This document shows positions 28,358-37,495 of a stretch of DNA of 64,000 bases, one piece after another. The notes under the pieces are model-generated. The model was not told the origin of the DNA. It made no database searches and worked only from the letters and a program-made list of their open reading frames with translations. The stretch's first letter is position 1. The number at the start of each line of letters is the position of its first letter. The position numbers and the translations under genes were made by a program. The stretch is from positions 1 through 64,000 of the forward strand of contig DASTMO010000033.1 of NCBI GenBank assembly GCA_035714115.1. The letters run 5' to 3'. This stretch comes from CAMAVH01 sp035714115 (lineage in GTDB: Bacteria > Pseudomonadota > Alphaproteobacteria > SMXQ01).

Positions 28358-28565
28358 ATCTACTAGTAAAAGCCTGGGAATATTTGACCTTTTGGCTGTT
28401 TTTCGAGGGGCGAATCGGGGAACTCGGAAGCGAAATGGGGAAGCTGCCGCTCCCGTGAGGTGGGATGGGGGTCAAAAGCGAGGAATGTTCTTGATACGTT
28501 CTGATTCCCGACGGGTCAATCCCATACGGCGCCCATAAGGCGAATGGGCGTGACTTTCGGGAGAT

Positions 28566-28955
<390 letters not shown>

Positions 28956-28959
28956 CTTC

Positions 28960-28986
28960 CCTAGACCCTGGCTTGCCGCTGGTCAA
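28960..28986 (-). promoter_or_regulatory. Predicted rnpB promoter
   Basis: The -35 element TTGACC (28986-28981) is 15 bases from TCTAGG (28965-28960). Transcription would begin within a few bases of the P1 helix. Confidence 0.4.
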
Positions 28987-28999
28987 GGAGGTGGGCGGT

Positions 29000-29743
29000 T
29001 CAGCCCTTAATTTTCAATAGTTTATCGAGATAGGACAAAGTCTCGTCGTCGGCTTGGCCGTCGATGCGCCAGGGCCGGAAATGGCGCTGGAAGGCGGTCA
29101 CGACCTGTTGGGTGTGGCTGCCGAACAGACCGTCGGACGTGATCTCATAGCCGTAGGCGGCGAGCTTGCGCTGCAGTTCGCGCACCGCATCGCCGGCCTG
29201 GCCGAGCGAGAGCAGCGCCGCGCCGGGCGCCGGTTTGGCGGCGAGATCGGGCCAGACGCCGATGCCGTCGGCGGCCAAACCGCGCCAGTCGAACAATTCG
29301 CCGGGATCGGTCTTGCGCGTCGGCGCGGTGTCGGAATGGCCGACCACGCCATGCGGCGCGATGGAATGGCGCGCGAGGATGCCGCGCGCGAGATGGACGA
29401 AGCTCGCCATCTGGGCCGGCGGAAAGGGTCGATAGCCGTGTTCATGGCCGGGATTGACCAGCTCGATGCCGATGGAGCGCGAATTGATGTCGCCGCGCCC
29501 GTTCCAAGTGCCGGCGCCGGCATGCCACGCGCGGCGGTCTTCCGCCACCAGACGGTAGATGGCGCCGTCCTCGTCGATCATGTAATGGCTGCTGACCTTG
29601 GCTGCCGCATCGCACAGGCGCAGGCGCGCCTCATCGGCCGTCGGCATGCCGGTGTAATGGACGATCAGCAGATCAATGTGAGTCCCCGGCGCGCGGTCAT
29701 CGTGATTGGGCGACGGGCAATCGATGAGAGCGATTTCACGCAT
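29000..29743 (-). CDS. N-acetylmuramoyl-L-alanine amidase, AmiD-like
   Basis: This zinc amidase cleaves the bond between MurNAc and the stem peptide. It has 247 residues: an amidase_2 domain with zinc ligands H29 (LLIVHYTG), H136 (GVVGHSDTAP) and D146 (KTDPG), then a peptidoglycan-binding repeat (about 180-240, including LQRKLAAYGYEITSDGLFG). No signal peptide is visible, so it may act on recycled anhydro-muropeptides in the cytoplasm or be exported another way. The ATG is at 29743. The gene ends just upstream of the rnpB promoter. Confidence 0.9.
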   Translation of the reverse strand: MREIALIDCPSPNHDDRAPGTHIDLLIVHYTGMPTADEARLRLCDAAAKVSSHYMIDEDGAIYRLVAEDRRAWHAGAGTWNGRGDINSRSIGIELVNPGHEHGYRPFPPAQMASFVHLARGILARHSIAPHGVVGHSDTAPTRKTDPGELFDWRGLAADGIGVWPDLAAKPAPGAALLSLGQAGDAVRELQRKLAAYGYEITSDGLFGSHTQQVVTAFQRHFRPWRIDGQADDETLSYLDKLLKIKG

Positions 29744-29839
29744 GACAATTAACTATAGCCGCCATACTGGTCGCGTACAGCGCCGAGGCGAAAGATTCCC
29801 GGAGTCTTTTGCCGCTTTCGTTGGCCGATCTGAACAGGA

Positions 29840-30295
29840 TCAGGCCGGCGTCGTCTTCATGTAAAGGCGGTGCAAGGTTTGCAGGCCGAGGCAATAGCCC
29901 TCCAGCCCTGCGCCGCAGATGATCGCCCGCGCCACATGGCTCAAGTAGGACGGCGGACGATATGACTCTTTGTTATAGATGTTGGTGATATGCACCTCGA
30001 TCGTCGGCGTGCCGACCGAGCGCACGGCGGTGTGCAACGCCAGCGACGTGCGGGCGTAAGCGCCGGGATTGATCACGATGCCGAGCGCCTTCTGATAGCT
30101 CTCCTGCACCCAATCGACCAAAACGCCCTCGTGATTGGTCTGGCGAAAATCGATCTCCATGCCGAGCAAGTCGGCTTCCTCGCGGCACATCCGCTCGCAG
30201 TCGGCCAAGGTCTGATGGCCGTAGAGGTGGGGCTCGCGCACGCCGAGCAGGTTCATGTTGGGGCCGTTCAAGACGAAGACCAGCGGCTTGGCCAT
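29840..30295 (-). CDS. aroQ: Type II 3-dehydroquinate dehydratase
   Basis: The enzyme interconverts 3-dehydroquinate and 3-dehydroshikimate, in the shikimate pathway or in quinate breakdown. The 151-residue product has NGPNMNLLGVREPHLYG with R20 and catalytic Y25, NPGAY with N76, and EVHITN with H102. R113 is kept, but the usual ARE before it reads NKE. ATG 30295 has GAAGGAAAC upstream. In most alphaproteobacteria aroQ precedes accB; here it follows a solute-binding protein gene and a terminator, so it may be a catabolic paralogue. Confidence 0.9.
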   Translation of the reverse strand: MAKPLVFVLNGPNMNLLGVREPHLYGHQTLADCERMCREEADLLGMEIDFRQTNHEGVLVDWVQESYQKALGIVINPGAYARTSLALHTAVRSVGTPTIEVHITNIYNKESYRPPSYLSHVARAIICGAGLEGYCLGLQTLHRLYMKTTPA

Positions 30296-30311
30296 GATGT
30301 TTCCTTCAATA

Positions 30312-30343
30312 GAAAAGCGCGGAGCCCGATGGGAGCTCCGCGC
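30312..30343 (-). terminator. Intrinsic terminator before aroQ
   Basis: The stem GCGCGGAGC with GCTCCGCGC (30317-30343) is followed on the minus strand by TTTTCT. It lies between a solute-binding protein gene and aroQ, directly before the aroQ ribosome-binding site, so it could either separate the genes or attenuate aroQ. Confidence 0.8.
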
Positions 30344-30359
30344 GCGATTCGGCTGACGG

Positions 30360-31379
30360 CTATTCCATCTTCATGATCTTGTTGACGGTCTCGAGCACCG
30401 GCGCCGGCGTGGCGTAGAGCTGCGCCACGAGATCCTGCATCTCAGTGCCTTTGACGATGTCGATGTCGAGCTTCTGCTTGGCGGCGTCGGCCAGGAAGTC
30501 CGCGTCCTTCAGCATGGCTTCGAACGAGGCGCGCAATTGCTGCACGCGCTCGACGGGCGTGCCCGGCGGCGCGAAGAACGGCCAGGCGAGCGCGGCGTCC
30601 GATTCGAGGAACTCGATGGCTTGGCGCGCTTCCGGCGTTTTGGCGAATTCATGCGCCATCGGCACATTGGGCAGGTCGGGCGCCTTGGTCAGCGTGAACT
30701 GCGTCAGGAACTTGATCTTGCCGTCGCGCACCCAGTCGGCATTGCGCGCTTTGATGGTGCCCCAGGCCCAGCCGCAGAAGGCTTCGGTCTCGCCCTTCTC
30801 CATCGCCGCGGCGGTTTCCGCGCCGCCCGGATAGCCAACCACGGTCTTCCATTTGGTACCGAGCAACGCGTTGAGCGCTTTCGGGAAGACGAACGTGCGC
30901 GAGCCGGGGCCGGACGAGCCGACGACGGTTTCGCGCTTGATCACGTCCTCCATGCTGTTCACCGGCACGGTATGCCAGACGACGCAGACGCTCGGTTCGG
31001 CGGCGCGCCCGCCGATATAGTGGAATTTGCGCGAATCGAACTTCGCCTGCGGATCGCCGAGGATCGGCGCGAGGATGATGCCGCCGGTGATCATGCCGAG
31101 GCGCGTGCCGTCCTGCGCGCCGGTGTTGGCGAGCGTGTTGGCGGCGACCATGCTGCCGGCGCCTGGCATGTTGGTGACGATGAAGCCGGGCTCGCCGGGA
31201 ATCTGCTTGCCGTAATGTTTGGCGTAGAGCCGCGCGGCGAGATCGTAGCCGCCGCCGGCGCTGAAGCCGACGACGATGTCGACGCGTTTGCCTTTGTAAA
31301 AATCCTGTGCATCGGCGGCGGTGCCAAGCAGGCACAAAGCGAGCGCGCCGGCCAAAGCCGGAAGTGGTTTGAAACCCAT
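30360..31379 (-). CDS. Bug/TctC-type solute-binding protein
   Basis: This is a periplasmic receptor of the tripartite tricarboxylate transporter family. The 339-residue product starts at ATG 31379 (AGGGAGACGATT upstream) with a signal peptide ending near AADAQ. Family patterns are DFYKGKRVDIVVGFSAGGGY, NMPGAGSMVAANTL and YPGGAETAAAMEKGE. No membrane components are adjacent. A perfect palindrome, 31456-31468, lies about 80 bases upstream and may be its operator. The ligand is unknown. Confidence 0.88.
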   Translation of the reverse strand: MGFKPLPALAGALALCLLGTAADAQDFYKGKRVDIVVGFSAGGGYDLAARLYAKHYGKQIPGEPGFIVTNMPGAGSMVAANTLANTGAQDGTRLGMITGGIILAPILGDPQAKFDSRKFHYIGGRAAEPSVCVVWHTVPVNSMEDVIKRETVVGSSGPGSRTFVFPKALNALLGTKWKTVVGYPGGAETAAAMEKGETEAFCGWAWGTIKARNADWVRDGKIKFLTQFTLTKAPDLPNVPMAHEFAKTPEARQAIEFLESDAALAWPFFAPPGTPVERVQQLRASFEAMLKDADFLADAAKQKLDIDIVKGTEMQDLVAQLYATPAPVLETVNKIMKME

Positions 31380-31455
31380 AATCGTCTCCCTGGACGCTTG
31401 ATTAAACGTCGAACGGTCGTTGCCGCCGCGTCCGCCTGAAGCGGAATAGGTATTC

Positions 31456-31468
31456 AATGTAATACATT
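31456..31468. promoter_or_regulatory. AT-rich perfect palindrome, candidate operator
   Basis: AATGTAATACATT is a perfect 13-base palindrome in GC-rich surroundings. Its TGT-n3-ACA core resembles GntR (FCD) family operators. It sits 77-89 bases upstream of the solute-binding protein start at 31379. Confidence 0.5.
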
Positions 31469-31500
31469 TCGCAGGGCGATGCGACGCGTTTCGCCCGAGC

Positions 31501-31536
31501 GAAATGAAATGGGCGACGCCGTTTCCAGCGCCGCCC
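31501..31536 (-). terminator. Probable terminator after a solute-binding protein gene
   Basis: The arms GGGCGACGC and GCGCCGCCC form an imperfect stem (31511-31536). On the minus strand ATTTCATTTC follows. It lies 26 bases past the stop at 31562. Confidence 0.5.
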
Positions 31537-31561
31537 GATCTCTACAAGCCGTGGCTGACGC

Positions 31562-32608
31562 TCAATCGACTTTGAGCAAGCCGATGATCTTGTCCTTTAC
31601 CGCCGGCGGCTGGTCGAGCATGGCCGCCACGGCGCGCTGCATCTCCTCGCCGCGCGTCAGGATCGGGCTGATGCTGGCGACCTTCTGGGTCTCGGCGATG
31701 AACTCGGGGTCGACGGCGGTCTTGGCGAAGGCGTCGCGCAAGGCCTTGGCGCGGTCGGCCGGGATGCCCGGCGGCGCGAAGTAAGAGCGCGCCAGATCGA
31801 GGATCGGATTGACCATGGTGAACAGCGGGCGCTGCGCGTCGGGGATTTTGTCCATCACCCAGGGCACATTGTAGGGCTCGAGCGCCGGGGCTTTGGAGCC
31901 GGAAACCTGCATCAGGATCTTCACCTTGCCTTGATCCATCATCTGCTTGCCGCGGCCGCCGAGGAAGCCGATCAGGTCGCCGCCGGAGGCATGCACTTCG
32001 TTGCGCTCGATGGCGAGCTCGATGTCATTGTTCCGGTAGCCGTAGATGATGTCCATGTTGAGCTTGAAGGCGTCCTTCAGCAGCTCAGGCACCAGGCCGT
32101 AGCCGGTCGAGCCCTTGGCCGTCGCGCCGAACTTGATCGGCTGCGGGCATTTGGCGAGCTCTTCGATGGTCTGGCAGGGGAAGTCCGTGCGCATCCAATA
32201 GATCACCGTCGCCGTGTAGAGGTTGGCGATCCAGGTGAACTTGTCGAGATCGAAGCGGATGTTCGGCTGCGAGATGGCGCGGCTGAACAGGCCCGAGGAG
32301 CCGGCGCCGATGGTCAGGCCGTCCTTCTCCGCCACGTTGTAGACATGGTTCGCCGCCGCGATGGATTCGGGCTGCGCCATGTTCTGCACGATGATGGTCG
32401 GCTTGCCTTCCATATGCTTGGGCAGATGGCGGGCCGCGACGCGCGCGAGAATGTCGACGCCGCTGGCCTCGCTGCTGCCGACAATGATGCGGAAGTTCTT
32501 GCCCTTGTAGAAATCGGCGACGCTTTGCTGCGCCTGAGCGGCGGCGCTCGCGCCGACCGACAATGCCAAGATCGCGGCGGACAGGGTGAGCCTGTGCAGC
32601 TTCATCAT
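31562..32608 (-). CDS. Bug/TctC-type solute-binding protein
   Basis: This is a second receptor of the same family as its downstream neighbour, but divergent in sequence, so it is probably not a recent duplicate. The 348-residue product has a signal peptide (to about AAQAQ), DFYKGKNFRIIVGSSEASGV in the binding loop, and the NDIELAIERNEVHASGGD region. The usual glycine-rich FPGAGG motif is replaced by NMAQPESIAAANHVY, so the ligand pocket is altered. Two adjacent ATG codons (32608, 32605) follow GGGAGG; the second has better spacing. Confidence 0.86.
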   Translation of the reverse strand: MMKLHRLTLSAAILALSVGASAAAQAQQSVADFYKGKNFRIIVGSSEASGVDILARVAARHLPKHMEGKPTIIVQNMAQPESIAAANHVYNVAEKDGLTIGAGSSGLFSRAISQPNIRFDLDKFTWIANLYTATVIYWMRTDFPCQTIEELAKCPQPIKFGATAKGSTGYGLVPELLKDAFKLNMDIIYGYRNNDIELAIERNEVHASGGDLIGFLGGRGKQMMDQGKVKILMQVSGSKAPALEPYNVPWVMDKIPDAQRPLFTMVNPILDLARSYFAPPGIPADRAKALRDAFAKTAVDPEFIAETQKVASISPILTRGEEMQRAVAAMLDQPPAVKDKIIGLLKVD

Positions 32609-32782
32609 ATTCCTCCCATGTGCGAGGCCGCGCCTTAAGCTCGCCGGCCTTCTTTTAATGAGAGGATCATAGGCGGTTTCGGCGGCGCGATGCCAGCCCG
32701 ATGGGCCGCATTTCTCTGAGCGATTTCAACACGCGCGCGAGGAAAAATGAAACATGTGCGCCGCTCGCCGGAACTCCGCTGG

Positions 32783-33778
32783 TCACTCGCCGAACAGCGC
32801 GGCCAGCCCTTGCGGCGAGGTGAACATGCGCCCGGCGCTATGGCCGACGCCCGGCACGGTGACGAGCCGGTGATTGTGCGGCGCGTAGTAGGCATCCATG
32901 AAATGGCTGAAGGCGGTCAGGCGGGCGAAACGCATCGGCCCTTGCGCCATCGCCTGGCAGGTCTTGGACAGGTTGGCCGCGTTCGGATCGGTGTCGGCTT
33001 CGCCGGCGAGATAGATGACGCGGCGCGTGCGATAGCGGGCGATCTCGGTCTCCGCCGTATCGCGTTTCATGTAGGCGTTGGACCGTTCAAAGCCGTAGCC
33101 GTAGCGGTTCGTCTCGCATTTCGACGGCGGCGGCACGGCGAATTCGGCGCTGCCGGAAACGGGGCGGCGCGCGTCGAGATAGAGCAGGCTCGATGGATTG
33201 GCGACGATATAGGTGACCGGGGGCAAGCCCGGCGTGTCGCGGCTCGCCACCGCATAGCGCTGCAGATATTGCGCGCCCGCGGAGTGAGCGGCGAGGATGA
33301 CGCGCTCCAAGTTGGGGTAGAGCGCGCGGTCGGCGAGGGGACTGAGAATCTCGTCGAGCACGGCGAATGCATGCACGCGCGGCGAAATGGCGGCGCTAGA
33401 CAGCTCGCCGAAGCGCCAGTTGGAGCGGCGGTCCCACACCAGGCTGCCTTTTGGCGCGCTTTTCGGATCGGCCAGCTCGGCGAAATGGGGCGCGATCACG
33501 ATGGTGTCGGCGGCATGGCCGCTGCGCGCCGTGGCTGTCAGCCCGGTATTGAAATAGCTTTCGGCATTGCCGTCGGTGCCATGGATGATGACCAGGGCGC
33601 GGCGAATTTCGGGATGAGCATCGCGCAGGGGTAAGGTGGCGTAGAGCGTGGCAGACAGGCCTTCGACGGCGATCTGCCCGCGGCATAACTCGACTTTTTT
33701 GCTGCAGTCCGCAGCGGCCGCGACGGACGTCTGTGCGGCGAGCAGCAGCAAGGCGGCGAGGGATGAGCGCAGCATCAT
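32783..33778 (-). CDS. Secreted alpha/beta-hydrolase (esterase-like)
   Basis: The 331-residue product has a signal peptide (MMLRSSLAALLLLAA, cleaved near AAAA-DC). The alpha/beta-hydrolase core has VIIHGTDGNAESYF (oxyanion region), nucleophile S166 in AAHSAGAQ (a variant of GxSxG with Ala first) and a late His in VPGVGHSAG. The closest broad group is the PHB-depolymerase/feruloyl-esterase-like set; the substrate is not known. ATG 33778 has only a weak ribosome-binding site. It is divergent from the 5-oxoprolinase gene with a 58-base gap. Confidence 0.8.
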   Translation of the reverse strand: MMLRSSLAALLLLAAQTSVAAAADCSKKVELCRGQIAVEGLSATLYATLPLRDAHPEIRRALVIIHGTDGNAESYFNTGLTATARSGHAADTIVIAPHFAELADPKSAPKGSLVWDRRSNWRFGELSSAAISPRVHAFAVLDEILSPLADRALYPNLERVILAAHSAGAQYLQRYAVASRDTPGLPPVTYIVANPSSLLYLDARRPVSGSAEFAVPPPSKCETNRYGYGFERSNAYMKRDTAETEIARYRTRRVIYLAGEADTDPNAANLSKTCQAMAQGPMRFARLTAFSHFMDAYYAPHNHRLVTVPGVGHSAGRMFTSPQGLAALFGE

Positions 33779-33836
33779 GGTCCGTCTCGTGCTAGTTTGC
33801 CGGCTGATCATTAAGACATCATAAGGCAGCGGCGCG

Positions 33837-36800
33837 TTGAGCGATATGTGGCAGTTCTGGATCGATCGTGGCGGCACCTTCACCGACATCGTCGCGCGCG
33901 CGCCGGACGGCGCCATCGTCACGCGCAAGATGCTGTCGGAGAATCCGGGCCGCTACGACGACGCGGCGTTGGCCGGCATTCGCGCCATTCTGGGTTTAAC
34001 GGACGGCGCGGCGATTCCCGCCGCCGAAATCGCCGCCGTCAAGATGGGCACGACCGTCGCCACCAATGCATTGCTCGAGCGCAAGGGCGAGCCGCTCGTT
34101 CTGGTCACGACGCGCGGCTTTCGTGATGCGCTGCGCATCGCTTATCAGAACCGCCCGCGCCTGTTCGACCTCAAGGTGACGCTGCCGGAAATGCTCTATG
34201 CCCGCGTCATCGAGGCCCACGAACGGATCGACGCGCAGGGCCTCGAGCTGCAAGCGTTGGATGGAGCAGCGCTGGAGCGCGATTTACGCGCGGCTTACGA
34301 AGCGGGCCTGCGTTCGGTCGCCATCGTCTTCATGCATGCTTGGCGCGATGGCGCTCATGAGATCCAGGCCGCTGCGATCGCCCGGCGCATCGGCTTTTCG
34401 CAAATCTCTGTCTCGCATCAAGTCTCGCCGCTGATGAAGCTGGTCGGGCGAGGCGACACCACGGTGGCCGACGCTTATCTCTCGCCGATCCTGCGCCGCT
34501 ATGTCGACCGGGTGACCGGGGCGCTCGGCGGCGCGCCGCTGCTGTTCATGCAGTCGAACGGCGGCCTTGTCGCGGCCGGGCATTTCCAGGGCAAGGACAG
34601 CATCCTGTCCGGCCCCGCCGGCGGCATCGTCGGCGCGGCCAAGGCGGCGGCGCGGGCCGGCATCGACAAGCTCATCGGCTTCGACATGGGCGGCACTTCG
34701 ACAGACGTCTCACATATCGACATGACGGCCGAGGGCGCAGGGCTGGAGCGGACATTCGAGACGGTGGTCGCGGGCGTACGCTTGCGCGCGCCGATGCTCG
34801 CCATCAATACCGTGGCGGCGGGTGGCGGCTCGATCTTGACGTTCGACGGCTCGCGTCTGCGCGTCGGGCCGGAATCGGCGGGCGCCAATCCGGGGCCTGC
34901 TTGTTACCGTAAGGGAGGTCCGCTCACCGTCACCGACGCCAATCTGATGGTCGGCAAGATCCGGCCCGAGTTTTTTCCCAAGATCTTCGGGCCGAACGGC
35001 GATCAAGCGCTCGATGCCGAGATCGTGCGCGAGAAATTCGCCGCGCTGGCGGGCGAAGTGGCGCGCGCCACCGGCGTGACGCGCAGCCCTGAGGAATTGG
35101 CCGACGGTTTCCTGCGCATCGCCAACGAGGCGATGGCGCACGCGATCAAGCAGATCTCGATCCAGCGCGGGCGCGACGTGGCGAAATATGCGCTCGGCTG
35201 TTTCGGCGGCGCGGGCGGCCAGCACGCCTGCAAGGTCGCCGACGCGCTCGGCATGACGGCGGCTTTCATCCATCCGCTGGCCGGCGTGCTGTCGGCGCTC
35301 GGCATGGGCCTCGCCGACCGCGTCGAGATGCGCGAACGCGCTGTCGAAACGAAACTGTCCTCCGAAAGTGAAGCGACGCTGAAGACTGCGCTCGATGATT
35401 TAAGTGACGCCGCGCAAGGCGCGTTGATCGGGCAGGGCGTGGCGCAGGAGCGCATCGCCATCCATCGCCGCGTTCACTTGCGTTATGAAGGCACCGACAC
35501 CGCCGAGCCGGTGGCTTATGCCGGCGCTGCAGCCATGCGCGAAGCCTTCGAGGCGGCGCATCAGCGCAGCTATGGCTTCGTCATGGCTGGCCGCGCCTTG
35601 ATCGTCGAAGCCGTTTCGGCCGAGGCGGTTGGCGCCATGGAGGGCATCGATGCGCTGCGCTTCGCCGCGCCGCCGACGGGCGAGGCCTTGCCGACACCGC
35701 TGGGCATGGCGAAGCTTTATGCCGATGGCGCGTTGCACGACGCGCCGATCCATGGGCGCGAGAAATTGCCGGTTGACGTGCCGCTCGATGGCCCCGCCAT
35801 CCTGATCGAGGCCAACGCCACGACAGCGATCGAGCCGGGCTGGCAGGCGCGCATGACCGCGCACGGCGATCTGTTGCTCGCGCGCGTGCTGCCGTTGCGC
35901 CAGGCGCCGGCCATGGGCACCGCCGCGGATCCGGTGATGCTGGAAATTTTCAATAATCTCTTCATGGCCATCGCCGAGCAGATGGGCGTGGCGCTCGCCA
36001 GCACCTCGCAGTCGGTCAATATCAAGGAGCGGCTCGATTTCTCCTGCGCCCTGTTCGACGGCGTCGGTAATCTCATCGCCAATGCGCCCCACATGCCGGT
36101 GCATCTTGGCTCGATGGGCGAGTCAGTCGCCGCTGTGTTGAAAGGTCGTAAAGGCTCGCTCAAGCCCGGCGATGTGGTGGTGCATAACGCGCCCTACAAC
36201 GGCGGCACGCATCTGCCGGACGTGACGGTCATCATGCCGGTATTCGCCGAAGGCGACGCCAGCACGCCGCTGTTCTTCGTCGCGGCACGCGGCCATCATG
36301 CCGACATCGGCGGCATCACGCCCGGGTCCATGCCGCCGGACTCCACCACGATCCTCGACGAAGGCGTGCTGTTCGATGACGTGACGCTGGTCGCAGGCGG
36401 CGTCTTCTGCGAGCCCGACATGCGCGCGCGCCTGGCGAGCGGTTCCTGGCCGAGCCGGGCCATCGAGCAGAATATCGCCGATCTCAAGGCCCAGGTCGCG
36501 GCCTGCGAGAAGGGCGCGCAGGAGCTGGCGCGCATGGTGCGCGATTTCTCGCTTCCGGTCGTGCGCGCCTATATGGGCCATGTGCAGGACAATGCTGAGG
36601 AAGCGGTGCGCCGCGCCATCGCCCAGCTCAAAGACGGCGCATTCGCTTTGCCGCTCGACGACGGCGGCGAAATTCGCGTGGCGGTTCGCATCGACAAGGC
36701 GGCGCGCCGCGCCATGGTGGATTTTACCGGTTCGTCCCTACAGCGGCCGAACAACCGCAATGCGCCCTCCGCCGTCTGCCGCGCCGCCGTGCTTTACGTG

Positions 36801-37457
36801 TTCCGCACCTTGGTCGCCGACGACATTCCCATGAACGCCGGCTGCCTGCGGCCCATCGACATCGTCATCCCTGAAGGCTCGATGCTGGCGCCGCGATATC
36901 CAGCCGCCGTGGTCGCCGGCAATGTCGAGACCTCGCAATCGTTGTGCGATGCGCTCTACGGCGCGCTCGGCGTACTCGCCGCCTCGCAAGGCACGATGAA
37001 CAACTTCACCTTCGGCAATGCGCGCACTCAATATTACGAGACAGTGGCCGGCGGCATGGGGGCGGGAGCGGGTTTTAGCGGCGCGAGCGCGGTGCAGACG
37101 CATATGACCAATTCGCGCCTGACCGATCCCGAAGTGCTTGAAGTGCGCTACCCGGTTTTGGTCGAGGATTTTTCGTTGCGCGCCGGTTCGGGCGGCGCCG
37201 GCCAATGGCGCGGCGGCGATGGCGCGGTGCGGCGCATCCGCTTCTTGGAAGCGATGGATGCGGCGATCCTCTCCAGCCGGCGGACGACCGATCCGTTCGG
37301 CCTTCAAGGCGGCGGCAATGGAGCGCGCGGGCGCAGCGCGGTGATTCGCGCGGATGGCAGCGTGCAGGAATTGAGCGCGACGGAGCGAACCTCGCTCGAA
37401 GCCGGCGATGTCTTTTTGATTGAAACGCCAGGCGGCGGTGGCTTTGGCAAGAAATAG
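33837..37457 (+). CDS. Fused 5-oxoprolinase (hydantoinase A/B)
   Basis: The 1206-residue product joins HyuA-like and HyuB-like halves, like eukaryotic 5-oxoprolinase. It probably opens 5-oxoproline or a related cyclic amide with ATP. The N-terminal half has DRGGTFTDIVARAP (10-23) and GFDMGGTSTDVSH. The B half begins near residue 698 (DPVMLEIFNNLFMAIAEQMG) and contains NAPYNGGTHLPDVT and the Gly-rich SGGAGQWRGGDGAVRR. TTG 33837 lies 10 bases after AAGG; an ATG at 33846 is an alternative start. Adjacent solute-binding proteins may import the substrate (inference). Confidence 0.92.
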   Translation: MSDMWQFWIDRGGTFTDIVARAPDGAIVTRKMLSENPGRYDDAALAGIRAILGLTDGAAIPAAEIAAVKMGTTVATNALLERKGEPLVLVTTRGFRDALRIAYQNRPRLFDLKVTLPEMLYARVIEAHERIDAQGLELQALDGAALERDLRAAYEAGLRSVAIVFMHAWRDGAHEIQAAAIARRIGFSQISVSHQVSPLMKLVGRGDTTVADAYLSPILRRYVDRVTGALGGAPLLFMQSNGGLVAAGHFQGKDSILSGPAGGIVGAAKAAARAGIDKLIGFDMGGTSTDVSHIDMTAEGAGLERTFETVVAGVRLRAPMLAINTVAAGGGSILTFDGSRLRVGPESAGANPGPACYRKGGPLTVTDANLMVGKIRPEFFPKIFGPNGDQALDAEIVREKFAALAGEVARATGVTRSPEELADGFLRIANEAMAHAIKQISIQRGRDVAKYALGCFGGAGGQHACKVADALGMTAAFIHPLAGVLSALGMGLADRVEMRERAVETKLSSESEATLKTALDDLSDAAQGALIGQGVAQERIAIHRRVHLRYEGTDTAEPVAYAGAAAMREAFEAAHQRSYGFVMAGRALIVEAVSAEAVGAMEGIDALRFAAPPTGEALPTPLGMAKLYADGALHDAPIHGREKLPVDVPLDGPAILIEANATTAIEPGWQARMTAHGDLLLARVLPLRQAPAMGTAADPVMLEIFNNLFMAIAEQMGVALASTSQSVNIKERLDFSCALFDGVGNLIANAPHMPVHLGSMGESVAAVLKGRKGSLKPGDVVVHNAPYNGGTHLPDVTVIMPVFAEGDASTPLFFVAARGHHADIGGITPGSMPPDSTTILDEGVLFDDVTLVAGGVFCEPDMRARLASGSWPSRAIEQNIADLKAQVAACEKGAQELARMVRDFSLPVVRAYMGHVQDNAEEAVRRAIAQLKDGAFALPLDDGGEIRVAVRIDKAARRAMVDFTGSSLQRPNNRNAPSAVCRAAVLYVFRTLVADDIPMNAGCLRPIDIVIPEGSMLAPRYPAAVVAGNVETSQSLCDALYGALGVLAASQGTMNNFTFGNARTQYYETVAGGMGAGAGFSGASAVQTHMTNSRLTDPEVLEVRYPVLVEDFSLRAGSGGAGQWRGGDGAVRRIRFLEAMDAAILSSRRTTDPFGLQGGGNGARGRSAVIRADGSVQELSATERTSLEAGDVFLIETPGGGGFGKK

Positions 37458-37495
37458 CCGGCGGCGGCTACATGCCGCTCGCCGACTCCGGGGGC

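Larger units (their letters stand above)
28236..28565 (-). other. mraZ leader and promoter region
   Basis: No gene is seen in these 330 bases. The region holds the mra promoter and MraZ boxes (28314-28357) and a GC-rich leader of about 80 bases with the ribosome-binding site of mraZ. The remainder, 28358-28565, lies between this promoter and the 3' end of rnpB and shows no clear features. Confidence 0.6.
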
